Below are positions 46,404 through 55,803 of a DNA stretch of 64,000 nucleotides, piece by piece. The stretch spans positions 1 through 64,000 of the forward strand of contig NZ_PQCD01000049.1 in assembly GCF_002964705.1 (NCBI RefSeq), given 5' to 3'. The translations under genes were made by a program, and so were the position numbers. This DNA is from Pseudoalteromonas sp. T1lg75. Its GTDB lineage: Bacteria > Pseudomonadota > Gammaproteobacteria > Enterobacterales > Alteromonadaceae. The notes under the pieces are model-generated. The model did not search any database, was not told where the DNA came from, and worked only from the letters and a program-made list of their open reading frames with translations. Position 1 is the first letter of the stretch; every line of letters begins with the position of its first letter.

Positions 46404-47630
46404 TTAAAACACCCAATCGATACTGGCGCTGAGCACCAAAAATGAATCTTGCGCCGTCATATCTTGCTGACGCAGCATAAACTGATTATCGGCTCGCTTA
46501 AGGTCTACGTATTCGACCTGCAATTTGGCCGCCATATCGGCACGAAAATCATAGCGACCACTGAGCGACAGGGTCGATTGGTCATTAATGTAATAGTTAT
46601 AGCTGCGCTCTATTTCGCGATAGAGGGCTTCGCTTAACAGCGAAGGGGCCTGCGCCTTGGGGATATTATTCTCTTTGCCATCGGTAAAGGAATAGCCCAG
46701 TTGCAAGCTGTACTCTTGCCAGCGTTTGCCTATATTCAGGTAGCCATTGATCACATGGGTCAAAATATCACTGTTGGCATCGATATAGGCAAACTCGGAT
46801 TGCAAATAGTAGTCACCACTATCATAGCGAGCCCCTACGGTGGTGTAGCGTAACCGACTGCCGACCGGGTTCATATTGCCCAGTAATGCCGCCAGCTGTG
46901 GCCAATCGTTCGGGGTTATGCCCTGCGCGGCTTGGCGGATCTGCGGATAATGACCAATTTCTTTGCCACCGATGCGCGCCTGACTGTGATTAAGGCGCAG
47001 CAACCAATTATGCTGCTCAAAGGCCAGGGTAACGCCGGTGAGGTCTTCCAGATCTAGCTGCCATTGATACTCAAGATTCGATAAATGATCACTGGAATGG
47101 CCATAGTACCAGCGGCTGGAGAAGGTGCCCTCGTCGGTGGCATGGGCACTGGCCAGTTCAATGCCGTCGATACTTTGGTGCGGGATCAGGCCATAAAACT
47201 CTACCGGAGCATGGGTTTCGGTGTAGGCATAGCCGGTATTACGGTAAGGGCTCATCATAAACAAGTCCAGCGCACTGCGCCCGAGCTTGATGTTCCAGCT
47301 GGCCGACGGGGAATAGTTTATAAAGGCGAGTTGGGTCAGCTGATCCAGATCGTAGTCTAGCTGGCGCTTAAGCACCCATTGCCCGGTCAGCGCCCATTGC
47401 TCATTGAAGCTCTTATGTAACTGCACGCCGATGCGTGACAGCGAGCCAAAGTCTGCTTGTTTGCTTTTGCCGTTATCGTCCGAGACATCATTGCGAAAAG
47501 CCAGTTCATTGGAGTCGGTATAACTGACGCCTAAGGTGGCAAAACCACTTACTTGGGTTGGTGCTGCATCACTGATAATGGGCTTGCACAGCAGGGCCGC
47601 AGCGGCTAGAAAACAACGAGATAAAGACAT
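46404..47630 (-). CDS. Outer-membrane porin-like beta-barrel protein
   Basis: 408 residues; signal peptide (CFLAAAALLCKPIISDAA); alternating beta-strand pattern throughout and a terminal aromatic (SASIDWVF) typical of outer-membrane barrels. N-terminal mature text QVSGFATLGVSYTDSNELAF resembles Alteromonadales OM proteins encoded beside PBP-GGDEF modules. Ligand unknown. First gene of the three-gene operon; SD CAGGAG before ATG. Its leader contains a terminator-like hairpin (47651-47675). Confidence 0.8.
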   Translation of the reverse strand: MSLSRCFLAAAALLCKPIISDAAPTQVSGFATLGVSYTDSNELAFRNDVSDDNGKSKQADFGSLSRIGVQLHKSFNEQWALTGQWVLKRQLDYDLDQLTQLAFINYSPSASWNIKLGRSALDLFMMSPYRNTGYAYTETHAPVEFYGLIPHQSIDGIELASAHATDEGTFSSRWYYGHSSDHLSNLEYQWQLDLEDLTGVTLAFEQHNWLLRLNHSQARIGGKEIGHYPQIRQAAQGITPNDWPQLAALLGNMNPVGSRLRYTTVGARYDSGDYYLQSEFAYIDANSDILTHVINGYLNIGKRWQEYSLQLGYSFTDGKENNIPKAQAPSLLSEALYREIERSYNYYINDQSTLSLSGRYDFRADMAAKLQVEYVDLKRADNQFMLRQQDMTAQDSFLVLSASIDWVF

Positions 47631-47650
47631 TGGACTCCTGCAAAAACAAA

Positions 47651-47675
47651 AAAGGAGCCACGGTTGGGCTCCTTG
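47651..47675 (-). promoter_or_regulatory. Terminator-like hairpin in the porin operon leader
   Basis: On the minus strand AAGGAGCCCAACCGTGGCTC followed by CTTTTTTG, lying between a predicted promoter and the porin start only about 20 bp away. The 3' arm (GGCTCCT) could instead pair with the real ribosome-binding site (AGGAGTCC). This is a possible attenuator or riboregulator. Confidence 0.5.
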
Positions 47676-47689
47676 CTCTACTCATCGAG

Positions 47690-47718
47690 ATTATAAAAAG
47701 GTAAACAAAAAGTAGCAA
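47690..47718 (-). promoter_or_regulatory. Porin operon promoter
   Basis: Minus strand TTGCTA, a 17-bp spacer, then a perfect TATAAT (47690-47695). Predicted transcription start near 47683, giving a ~50-nt leader that contains the hairpin above. Confidence 0.55.
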
Positions 47719-47782
47719 TAAAAACAAGCGGATTGTGCCTTTGTTGCCAATTATGCAGTGCTGAAGCAGAGTAAGAAGGCGG

Positions 47783-49084
47783 TTGAAAACACCCGCCATC
47801 TCCCCTAGTCTTGGGCGCAAGATAATAATTATAAAGAGTAATCTGGTGCAATACTGGCAGTATCTAAAGGCCTTGGGGCCAGGCATTTTAATGGCCACCG
47901 CGGCAATCGGCGGCTCACATCTGGTGGCTTCAACCCAGGCAGGAGCTTTATTCGGTTGGCAAATGATCTGGTTGATTATCGCCGTCAACCTGTTGAAGTA
48001 TCCGTTTTTTCGTTTCGGCGTTGAATACACATTAGTCACTGGCAATAACCTGGTGGCCGGTTATAAAAGCCAGGGCCCCTGGTATTTTTACTGCTTTTTT
48101 GCCCTCAATATTATTGCCGCCATCGTTAATACCGCCGGGGTCTTACTACTGACGGCGGCGCTGTTGCATTATGTGGTCGGCGGCGCCATTAGCTTGACGG
48201 TGCTGTGCATCATTATTCTACTGTTTTGCCTGACGCTCTTGGTGCTCGGGCATTATCAGGCGCTCGACAGCGCTGCCAAATGGATTATGGCGGTGCTCGC
48301 CATCAGTACCATAGCAGCGCTAGTGATAGCCCTGTTTAAAAGCGGTGGTGTGCCCATGAATGCGGCCGCTGATTTCACCCCGCCCGACCTGCTGTCGCTG
48401 ACGGCCTTAAGTTTTATTGTGGTATTGATGGGCTGGATGCCGGCACCCATAGAAATTTCCGTGGCCAGCTCTTTGTGGTTGCAGGCAAAGCGGCAGCAAA
48501 CCCAGGTGCCACTCAAGGCGGGGTTGTTTGATTTTAACTTCGGATTTATCGTCACCGCTTTACTGGCACTGGTGTTTTGCTCTTTGGGGGTACTCATTCA
48601 GTATGGCGGCAATACGCAAATTGCCCTGGCGGGAGTGGCCTTTGCCCAGCAATTGATCGATATGTACACCAATACCATGGGCGAGTGGTCGCGATGGCTT
48701 ATCGCCACCGTGGCCTTTTTATGTATGCTGGGGACTACGTTAACTGTACTCGATGGCTATGCGCGGACCTTGTACACCGGCACCAAGTTGATGCCTAACT
48801 GGTCGTTGCCAAAGCATTTAAATACCTGGCTGATCATGCAGGCGGTGGCGGGAATGGCGGTGATCCTGTTTTTCAAAAGCAATTTAAAAGAGATGCTGAC
48901 TTTTGCCATGACCCTGGCGTTTTTAACCACGCCGGTATTTGCCTGGTTGAATATGCGCTTGGTGCGCCAAACCAAGATTAAACAGCCGCTGTGGTTGCGG
49001 CTGTTAAGCTGGTTGGGCTTGACGTATTTGGTCGGCTTTAGCCTTGGGTTTATCGGCCTGCAGATTTGGCTGCGCTGGGGATAA
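47783..49084 (+). CDS. Nramp-related membrane transporter lacking metal-site motifs
   Basis: Up to 433 residues; a GTG at 47846 could be the real start (QYWQYLKALGPGILMATAA). About 11 transmembrane helices. The fold signature GPGILMATAAIGGSHLV replaces the DPGN motif of Nramp helix 1. MGWMPAPIEISV replaces the MPHN motif of helix 6. It is therefore an Nramp-superfamily member unlikely to carry Mn2+/Fe2+ in the usual way. Substrate unknown. Divergent from the porin operon, convergent with the VWA gene (2 bp apart). Confidence 0.75.
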   Translation: MKTPAISPSLGRKIIIIKSNLVQYWQYLKALGPGILMATAAIGGSHLVASTQAGALFGWQMIWLIIAVNLLKYPFFRFGVEYTLVTGNNLVAGYKSQGPWYFYCFFALNIIAAIVNTAGVLLLTAALLHYVVGGAISLTVLCIIILLFCLTLLVLGHYQALDSAAKWIMAVLAISTIAALVIALFKSGGVPMNAAADFTPPDLLSLTALSFIVVLMGWMPAPIEISVASSLWLQAKRQQTQVPLKAGLFDFNFGFIVTALLALVFCSLGVLIQYGGNTQIALAGVAFAQQLIDMYTNTMGEWSRWLIATVAFLCMLGTTLTVLDGYARTLYTGTKLMPNWSLPKHLNTWLIMQAVAGMAVILFFKSNLKEMLTFAMTLAFLTTPVFAWLNMRLVRQTKIKQPLWLRLLSWLGLTYLVGFSLGFIGLQIWLRWG

Positions 49085-49086
49085 AT

Positions 49087-50286
49087 CTAGGTCAGCATTT
49101 TTATTGCGGCGCTGATGCCGTCCAGGGTCAGGGGAAACATACGGCTTTGTTCGCCCTTGGCCATTAACTGGTCGATCATCTCGATGGAATGATAGTAGCG
49201 CCAATGCGTTTGTGGCTGTGGATTCAGCCACACCACCTTGTCGAAATGCTGGGTAATGCGCTGCAGCCAGGCGGCGCCGGGCTCCTCATTCCAATGCTCA
49301 ACACTGCCACCGGGGTAGGCGATTTCGTAAGGCCCCATGGTGGCATCGCCGACAAAGATAACCTTGTAATCGCGGCCAAAACGCTGCATCAGACTGTGGG
49401 TGTCTATCTTCTGGTCATAGCGGCGGGCATTATCCTGCCACACCTGCTCGTAAACACAGTTATGGAAGTAGAAAAACTCCAGGTGTTTAAACTCGCCATG
49501 AGCGGCGCTAAATAACTGCTCGCACAGTTGAATATGGTCGTCCATGGAGCCACCAATATCGAACAACATGATCACATTAACGGCATTATGGCGCTCCGGC
49601 GCCATTTTCACATCCAGCATGCCGCCTTGTTTGGCGGTGGCGGCTATGGTGGCGCCTAAGTCCAGGGTATCGCTGGCTCCGGTGCGGGCAAAGCGGCGCA
49701 GTTTTTTCAGTGCCAGTTTCATGGTCCGCGAGCTGATATCGGCCTCGCTGTCGAGGTTGCGGTATTGGCGTTTATCCCACACCTTAACGGCGCGGCGCTG
49801 GCGCGAGCCGGGTTGACCGATGCGCACTCCCTCCGGGTTATAGCCATAGGCGCCAAAGGGCGAGGTACCGCCTGTGCCTATCCATTTATTGCCGCCGGCA
49901 TGGCGTTTTTGCTGCTCTTCAAAACGCTTTTTGAGCTCTTCCATCAGTTTTTCGAGGCCGCCCATGGCCTCAAGTTGGCGTTTTTCTTCGGCGCTCAGCT
50001 GTTTTTCAAATTCCTTGCGCAGCCAGTCCTCGGGAAGCTGGTATTGCGCCTTCAAAGCGTCGAGCAGGTCGATATCCTCAATGCCACAAAAGTAATCGGC
50101 AAAGGCCTTATCGAAGCGGTCAAAATGGGTTTCATCCTTCACCATTATGGTACGGGCTAGATGATAAAAGGCTTCGCTGTCGGCAAACACCACCCCGGCC
50201 TGTAATGCACCAATGAGGTCGAGCAACTCTCGCAGGCTTACCGGCAGGCGGTATTTTCTTAAGGTGAAGAAAAACTCGATGAGCAT
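49087..50286 (-). CDS. VWA-domain protein (CoxE-like), partner of the AAA+ ATPase
   Basis: 399 residues. N-terminal ~150 residues helical with a charged Lys/Glu segment (LRKEFEKQLSAEEKRQ); C-terminal von Willebrand A domain (~220-395) with MIDAS text MLFDIGGSMDDHIQ (D-x-G-x-S) and IFVGDATMGPYEI. Its ATG abuts the stop of the MoxR gene at 50286, so the two are coupled. Such MoxR/VWA pairs act as chaperones that insert metals or remodel a target complex; the target is not encoded next door. Confidence 0.85.
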   Translation of the reverse strand: MLIEFFFTLRKYRLPVSLRELLDLIGALQAGVVFADSEAFYHLARTIMVKDETHFDRFDKAFADYFCGIEDIDLLDALKAQYQLPEDWLRKEFEKQLSAEEKRQLEAMGGLEKLMEELKKRFEEQQKRHAGGNKWIGTGGTSPFGAYGYNPEGVRIGQPGSRQRRAVKVWDKRQYRNLDSEADISSRTMKLALKKLRRFARTGASDTLDLGATIAATAKQGGMLDVKMAPERHNAVNVIMLFDIGGSMDDHIQLCEQLFSAAHGEFKHLEFFYFHNCVYEQVWQDNARRYDQKIDTHSLMQRFGRDYKVIFVGDATMGPYEIAYPGGSVEHWNEEPGAAWLQRITQHFDKVVWLNPQPQTHWRYYHSIEMIDQLMAKGEQSRMFPLTLDGISAAIKMLT

Positions 50287-51131
50287 TAGCGGCGACTCAT
50301 AAAGGCCAGTTTTTCAATCAAGGAAACGTCTTGCTCATTTTTCAGTAGAGCACCAAAGAGCGGCATAAGTCCGCCTTTAGTGGCGCTGCCATGTAAAACC
50401 TCGGGCGCTATGTCTTCGGCCATCAAGAGCTTAAGCCAGTCCAACAGCTCGCTGGTGGAGGGCTTTTTCTTCAGTCCGTCGACCTGACGCAAACCAAAGA
50501 AGACCTCTAAGGCTTCACGCAAGAGCTTTTGTTTGATATTCGGGTAGTGAACGGCGACGATTTTGTGCATTTCCTCGGCGCTGGGAAAATCGATGTAATG
50601 GAAGAAGCAGCGGCGTAAAAAGGCGTCCGGCAGTTCTTTTTCGTTGTTTGAGGTAATGATCACTATGGGGCGTTGCTCGGCACGGACGCGCTCACCTGTC
50701 TCATAAACGAAGAACTCCATTTTATCGAGCTCTAACAACAGGTCGTTGGGGAATTCGATATCGGCCTTGTCTATTTCGTCTATCAGCAGCACCGGACGCG
50801 GCTCATTCTCCTTGGCGCCAAAGGCCTGCCACAGCTTGCCTTTAACTATGTAATTGCCGATATCATGCACGCGCTCGTCGCCGAGTTGTGAGTCGCGCAG
50901 GCGCGATACCGCATCGTACTCATACAGGCCTTGCTGGGCTTTGGTGGTGGACTTGATATGCCATTGGATCAGTTCGCTGCCGATACTATTCGCCAGCTCT
51001 TCGGCCAGCAGGGTTTTCCCCGTGCCCGGCTCACCTTTTATCAAAAGCGGTTTTTCTAAGGCGATGGCGGCATTGACCGCCTGTTTCAGGGCGCTACTGG
51101 CAATATAATGGTCGGTTGAATCAAAATGCAC
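50286..51131 (-). CDS. MoxR-family AAA+ ATPase
   Basis: 281 residues from GTG 51131 (MHFDSTDHYIAS), chosen for AGGAATTTCCAC upstream; a longer open frame is unlikely. Walker A GEPGTGKT, Walker B LLIDEIDKAD, sensor ITSNNEKELPDAFLRRC with the Arg finger. Couples with the VWA protein downstream. Divergent from the DUF2947 gene. Confidence 0.88.
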   Translation of the reverse strand: MHFDSTDHYIASSALKQAVNAAIALEKPLLIKGEPGTGKTLLAEELANSIGSELIQWHIKSTTKAQQGLYEYDAVSRLRDSQLGDERVHDIGNYIVKGKLWQAFGAKENEPRPVLLIDEIDKADIEFPNDLLLELDKMEFFVYETGERVRAEQRPIVIITSNNEKELPDAFLRRCFFHYIDFPSAEEMHKIVAVHYPNIKQKLLREALEVFFGLRQVDGLKKKPSTSELLDWLKLLMAEDIAPEVLHGSATKGGLMPLFGALLKNEQDVSLIEKLAFMSRR

Positions 51132-51272
51132 GTGGAAATTCCTAACACTGGTCAGACATCGAATTAGCCTAGTCTGCCATAGTTGGCATTTACTACCAAG
51201 TCGGCTTGTGACAGCGCCGCCACAGATGCGTATAATGGCCCCATTAAACGAGTGCAGCAGGCATAAGCACGA

Positions 51273-51749
51273 ATGAACTATCTTCCTTTGGATGAGTACG
51301 CCAAGGCGTGGGTGTTTCGACACCAAGAACTTTTAATACCGGCGCCGCAATTGGCGCAAATCAAACCCATGACCGCCACCCGCGCGGCGGTATTGTGGAC
51401 CACCTTTATCAGCCGTGACAAAGATCACCCGGACTTTTTCACCGACGCCGATTGGGTCAAACAGGCTCAGCACTGGCCCCACGATGACGTGTTTTGGGAG
51501 CGGGCGTTTGAAGCCGGTGACGCCATCCCTGAGGAAATTCTTGCTCATCTGGACTGGCAGGACAACACGACTGTGTATTTCTGCATCAGTCGTGACGAGG
51601 TAATCGAAACCCGTTTCGATGTATTTAAGCAGCACTGGCAGAACTTTATGTTCTTAGCCGATGGCAGCTTCTTAATTGGTAAAAAACGCCCGCAGGTGGT
51701 GCAGTTTTTAGAGTCGGGTTTTGCCCGCCTAGGCCAACAGCCGGGGTAA
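51273..51749 (+). CDS. DUF2947 family protein
   Basis: 158 residues, cytosolic, rich in Trp/Phe (FRHQELLIPAPQLAQIKPM; HWPHDDVFWERAFEAGD; FMFLADGSFLIGKKRP). Typical whole-length DUF2947, a small family of Shewanella/Vibrio relatives with no known role. Single gene. Confidence 0.8.
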   Translation: MNYLPLDEYAKAWVFRHQELLIPAPQLAQIKPMTATRAAVLWTTFISRDKDHPDFFTDADWVKQAQHWPHDDVFWERAFEAGDAIPEEILAHLDWQDNTTVYFCISRDEVIETRFDVFKQHWQNFMFLADGSFLIGKKRPQVVQFLESGFARLGQQPG

Positions 51750-51828
51750 TTTATACGGCCTCCCCATGGTGCTTCTCAAATTTTGCGCAACTATGGTATA
51801 AACTTAAGCACAACCAGTGGGAGGCAAT

Positions 51829-52485
51829 GTGCGGCAACAACCATCGCAGCAAGCAGACTTATTTGCACTCGATCAACAACGAGTGCTGTATGCCGAATTG
51901 TGTAATGCCTTTTATGCCCGCGAGTTGCACCGCATAAGCCAGCAATTAACGCATCAAGGCGATGGCACACGTTTGGCACGTTTGCTCGACAGTCTGCCCT
52001 ATTACGTGGAGCGCGCCGCCTTTCATATCGTTCATGGTCATTGCCCGTTAACCTTGGATGGGCAAAATGGCAGTTGGATAGCCAAACAGGCGAGTAGACC
52101 GCCACAAAGCGATAAATCCGCTAATTTAGCGTTTTTTAGCGCTTATGCCGAAGTCGGTATTTTAGTACCATTACTGGTTACGCAGGGGCGGTTGCAATTT
52201 GTGGTGCTCGATACCCTTGACCAGGTCAGCAGCAACCGTTTGCATTGTAATCAGGCGGGCTGGTTTGATCTCGACGGCCAATATCGCGATACGCGATTAA
52301 GCTCGGCCCAGGACGTGCAGTTACTGGTACCCAATAAAAAACACTTTACACCGGCTTGTTGCGGTCACCGCTGGCAACAACACAAGGTGACCTCACCACG
52401 GACTTTGAGCCTGAGAGAAATGCTATTAACAACACGAATTAACTGGAAAAACTTTAAGCAACCACTGCCGATGAAGGAAAGCTAA
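51829..52485 (+). CDS. Conserved-looking hypothetical upstream of ftsB
   Basis: 218 residues from GTG 51829 behind GGGAGGCAAT; an alternative GTG at 51817 has no RBS. No signal peptide or membrane segment. Contains a His/Cys-rich part (SNRLHCNQAG; FTPACCGHRWQQH) that could bind metal, and a basic C-terminus. Stop and ftsB start overlap (TAATG), so it is in the ftsB operon. Function not recognised. Confidence 0.7.
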   Translation: MRQQPSQQADLFALDQQRVLYAELCNAFYARELHRISQQLTHQGDGTRLARLLDSLPYYVERAAFHIVHGHCPLTLDGQNGSWIAKQASRPPQSDKSANLAFFSAYAEVGILVPLLVTQGRLQFVVLDTLDQVSSNRLHCNQAGWFDLDGQYRDTRLSSAQDVQLLVPNKKHFTPACCGHRWQQHKVTSPRTLSLREMLLTTRINWKNFKQPLPMKES

Positions 52486-52778
52486 TGCGATTATTCCAAT
52501 TGGGTTTGTTGGCATTGTTGCTGTATCTGCAATACCTGCTGTGGTTTGGTCACAACGGCATCGAAGACTATAGCCGTTTAACCAAGGCGGTGGCCAATCA
52601 TGAGCAAACGAATCAGCAATTAAATAAGCGTAACAAGTTACTCGAAGCCGATATACAAGACTTAAAACTGGATTTGGAAGGGGTCGAAGAGCGTGCCCGC
52701 CATGAGCTGGGTATGATCAAGCCTGGAGAAGTGTTTTATCGGGTCCTACCGAGTAAACAATCAGAGACAAAACAATAA
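52485..52778 (+). CDS. ftsB: Cell division protein FtsB
   Basis: 97 residues. One N-terminal transmembrane helix (LFQLGLLALLLYLQYLLWFG), then a leucine-zipper coiled coil (~30-65) and the conserved VEERARHELGMIKPGEVFYRV. Part of the FtsQLB septum complex. Precedes ispD as in E. coli. Confidence 0.95.
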   Translation: MRLFQLGLLALLLYLQYLLWFGHNGIEDYSRLTKAVANHEQTNQQLNKRNKLLEADIQDLKLDLEGVEERARHELGMIKPGEVFYRVLPSKQSETKQ

Positions 52779-52792
52779 CGCAAAGTAGTTAT

Positions 52793-53491
52793 ATGAGTGA
52801 AAATCACGGCATTATTGCCATAGTGCCCGCCGCCGGAGTTGGTGCGCGGATGCAATCTCAACGCCCTAAACAGTATTTGGAACTACAGGGCAAAACCGTG
52901 CTAGAGCACAGTCTGAATAAGCTCGCCCAGGTGGCGGCGGTCAAGGGTATTACCGTGGCCATAGGCGCCCATGACGAGTACTTCGCCGAGCTGCCCATCG
53001 ACTCCCAATTTGTGAATACGGTTATCGGCGGTAAAGAGCGCGCCGACTCCGTGCTTGCCGCCCTTGATGCCCTTGCAGCAACTCCACCGCAGTGGGTATT
53101 GGTGCATGACGCCGCCAGACCCTTGGTTAGCCCCGCCGACATCGAACGTCTGATTACACAATGTCAGCACTATGGCGAGGGGGGCATCTTAGCCGCCAAG
53201 GTAAGGGATACCATCAAGCGCGGCGACAGCCATGTGCAGCAAACCATAGAGCGTGAGCACCTTTATCAGGCACTGACGCCACAGTTTTTCCCTTATGCTC
53301 AGTTGCGTAAAGCCTTGCGTGACGCCTTAGCCTGTGGCGCCACCATCACTGATGAAGCATCGGCGATGGAGTGGGCCGGACACCCGGTGCGTTTAATCGC
53401 CGGTCGCAGCGACAACTTTAAGTTAACTACCCCAGAAGATTTGCAGCTCGCTAATTTCCTGTTAGCGCAACAGATGACGGAGATTTTATGA
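52793..53491 (+). CDS. ispD: 2-C-methyl-D-erythritol 4-phosphate cytidylyltransferase
   Basis: 232 residues. Nucleotide-binding [20 protein letters not shown], then [11 protein letters not shown] and [14 protein letters not shown] pathway step 3 (CTP + MEP to CDP-ME). Overlaps ispF by 4 bp. Confidence 0.96.
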   Translation: MSENHGIIAIVPAAGVGARMQSQRPKQYLELQGKTVLEHSLNKLAQVAAVKGITVAIGAHDEYFAELPIDSQFVNTVIGGKERADSVLAALDALAATPPQWVLVHDAARPLVSPADIERLITQCQHYGEGGILAAKVRDTIKRGDSHVQQTIEREHLYQALTPQFFPYAQLRKALRDALACGATITDEASAMEWAGHPVRLIAGRSDNFKLTTPEDLQLANFLLAQQMTEIL

Positions 53492-53967
53492 TTCGAATTG
53501 GCCATGGTTTTGACGTGCATCGCTTTGGTGGTCATGGGCCGCTCACCATAGGTGGGGTAAAAGTAGATTATGAACAAGGGTTTATCGCACACTCAGATGG
53601 CGATGTTGCTATTCATGCCCTGTGTGACGCCTTGCTCGGGGCCATGGCGCTGGGCGATATTGGCAAACATTTTCCCGACACCAGCGACGAATTTGCCGGC
53701 ATAGACAGCCGTATTTTGTTGCGTCGAGTCATGAGCGAGGTGCATGAGCGCGCCTTTGTGGTTGCCAATGTCGACCTGACCATAGTGGCGCAGGCGCCGA
53801 AGATGAGTCCGCATATTGATGCCATGCGTGGCTGTCTGGCGGCGGATCTGGCAATCAGCCTGGACCAGGTTAATGTCAAGGCCACCACCACGGAAAAGCT
53901 TGGCTATACCGGGCGTAAAGAGGGCATTGCCGCCCATGCGGTAGCCCTGTTGGTTCAGCAACCATGA
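53488..53967 (+). CDS. ispF: 2-C-methyl-D-erythritol 2,4-cyclodiphosphate synthase
   Basis: 159 residues. Metal ligands in [10 protein letters not shown], then [20 protein letters not shown], and [22 protein letters not shown] pathway step 5. Overlaps ispD and truD by 4 bp each. Confidence 0.96.
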   Translation: MIRIGHGFDVHRFGGHGPLTIGGVKVDYEQGFIAHSDGDVAIHALCDALLGAMALGDIGKHFPDTSDEFAGIDSRILLRRVMSEVHERAFVVANVDLTIVAQAPKMSPHIDAMRGCLAADLAISLDQVNVKATTTEKLGYTGRKEGIAAHAVALLVQQP

Positions 53968-55067
53968 AAGAGCCTTCAACCTCTGGGCAACAAGCGCCTT
54001 TAGCGCCGGAGAAAAATGATCCGATAGCATCGCTACAGTATTTGTATGGCAAACCCAGCGCCACGGCGGTCTTTAAGCGCCTGCCGGAAGATTTTATGGT
54101 TGATGAAGAGTTGGGTTTTGAACTCGATGGCAGTGGCGAGCATGTGTGCTTGCATGTGATCAAGCGCGGTATCAACACGGTCAATGTGGCAAAAAAAATC
54201 GCCAAATTTGCCAAGGTGGCGCCACGGGATGTCAGTTACGCTGGGCAAAAAGACCGCCAAGGTGTGTGTTCGCAATGGTTTAGTGTGCCAGTGCCCATTA
54301 AACAGGAGCTGGACTTTAGCGCCCTTAACGATGAGCAAATTTTTGTGGCCAAACAGGTGCGCCATGGTCGCAAGTTGCGTACCGGCTGCCATAAGGGCAA
54401 CCGTTTTACCATAGTGCTGCGCGAGGTGAGCGAGCCGCTGGCAGTGCTCAGCCGCATCAATGCGGTGCGCCAAGGGGTGCCGAATTATTTTGGCGAGCAA
54501 CGCTTTGGTCACGATGGCCATAACTTGGTGATGGCGGAACGCATGTTTGCCGGTGAGCAAATTCGCGATCGTAAACTAAGGTCTATGGTGATTTCTGCCG
54601 CCCGCTCTTATATTTTTAACCAGATTGTCAGCCTGCGCGTGGCCGAGCATGGCCTTGCCAAAACCCTGCAACATGAAGTCTTTATGCTCAGTGGCAGCAA
54701 CGCATTTTTTACCGATGCCATTACCCCGGAAAATATTACTCGCCTGGTGGAGGGTGACATCGAGTTGTCGGCGCCCTTGGTCGGCAAGGGGGAGAAGGGA
54801 CTGGTTGAGGAAGAGCAGCAGTGGTTGTTACCCTATCAAAGCTGGTGTCAGGGCTTGGCCGAGGTCGGCTTAAAAACCGAGCGTCGTATGCTGCGCTTAT
54901 ATCCGGAAAACTTACAGGTAAAAATGCCCACGAGCGACTCGATTGAACTGAGCTTTTCGCTTAAAAAAGGGTGTTTTGCCACGGCGTTGTTACGAGAATT
55001 GGTGGACTACCGCCAGTGCGAAAACAGTATTGCAAGGAGTCATGATGAAGATATTGCTGAGCAATGA
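53964..55067 (+). CDS. truD: tRNA pseudouridine(13) synthase TruD
   Basis: 367 residues. Catalytic Asp in [21 protein letters not shown]-binding [17 protein letters not shown] and the TRUD insertion domain in the middle. Makes pseudouridine 13 in tRNA-Glu. The C-terminus is trimmed into a long overlap with surE (23 bp). Confidence 0.95.
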   Translation: MKEPSTSGQQAPLAPEKNDPIASLQYLYGKPSATAVFKRLPEDFMVDEELGFELDGSGEHVCLHVIKRGINTVNVAKKIAKFAKVAPRDVSYAGQKDRQGVCSQWFSVPVPIKQELDFSALNDEQIFVAKQVRHGRKLRTGCHKGNRFTIVLREVSEPLAVLSRINAVRQGVPNYFGEQRFGHDGHNLVMAERMFAGEQIRDRKLRSMVISAARSYIFNQIVSLRVAEHGLAKTLQHEVFMLSGSNAFFTDAITPENITRLVEGDIELSAPLVGKGEKGLVEEEQQWLLPYQSWCQGLAEVGLKTERRMLRLYPENLQVKMPTSDSIELSFSLKKGCFATALLRELVDYRQCENSIARSHDEDIAEQ

Positions 55068-55803
55068 TGATGGCGTACATGCCAAGGGCATAGCAGCCCT
55101 GTATCAGGCCTTAAAAGAGATAGCCGATGTCGATGTGGTTGCTCCGGACCGCAATTGCAGCGGTGCCAGTAACTCGCTGACGTTAATGAATCCATTGCGG
55201 GCGCAGAAATTGGAGAATGGCTTTATCAGCGTAAATGGCACCCCCACGGATTGTGTCCATGTGGCCCTAAACGCGCTGTTTTCCGAGCAGCCGGATTTGG
55301 TGGTAGCCGGTATTAACCATGGTGCTAATTTAGGGGATGATACCCTGTATTCGGGCACGGTGGCCGCCGCCACCGAAGGGCGCCATATGGGTCTGCCTGC
55401 CATCGCCGTGTCCTTGGTTGGTCATGATTGTACGCACTTCGAAACCGCCGCCCAGGTAACCGTTGACATCATCAATAAACTAAAAAGTCATCCCTTACCC
55501 AAAGATCAGATCATCAATATCAATGTTCCCGACGTGCCCTACAGCGAGCTAAAGGGCGTCAAGGTGACCCGCTTGGGCGCCAGACACAAGGCCGAAACCA
55601 TGACCGCCCAGCGCGATCCCTGGGGCCGGAAGGTGTATTGGTATGGTTCTTTGGGGCCGGAATTAGACGCCGGAGAGGGCACAGATTTTGCGGCTATCCG
55701 TCAAGGCTATGCCTCGGTCACGCCCTTGAGCGTAGATATGACAGCCAGAGAAAGCATTGCTCCATTACAGCACTGGTTAGCGGAGCAAGACAATGATCAC
55801 TAA
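55045..55803 (+). CDS. surE: 5'/3'-nucleotidase SurE
   Basis: 252 residues from ATG 55045 ([15 protein letters not shown]), five bases after AAGGAG; ATG 55042 is immediately upstream. Metal-binding [13 protein letters not shown] and [10 protein letters not shown] are intact. Stationary-phase survival nucleotidase. Overlaps truD and pcm. Confidence 0.94.
   Translation: MKILLSNDDGVHAKGIAALYQALKEIADVDVVAPDRNCSGASNSLTLMNPLRAQKLENGFISVNGTPTDCVHVALNALFSEQPDLVVAGINHGANLGDDTLYSGTVAAATEGRHMGLPAIAVSLVGHDCTHFETAAQVTVDIINKLKSHPLPKDQIININVPDVPYSELKGVKVTRLGARHKAETMTAQRDPWGRKVYWYGSLGPELDAGEGTDFAAIRQGYASVTPLSVDMTARESIAPLQHWLAEQDNDH

Noticed and set aside
47569-48045. 158-codon minus-strand frame upstream of the porin
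   Set aside because: Overlaps the promoter, the hairpin and the start of the Nramp-like gene; no RBS or domain.
54033-54560. 175-codon open frame antisense to truD
   Set aside because: The truD motifs are on the other strand; antisense frames are open because of GC-rich codon bias.
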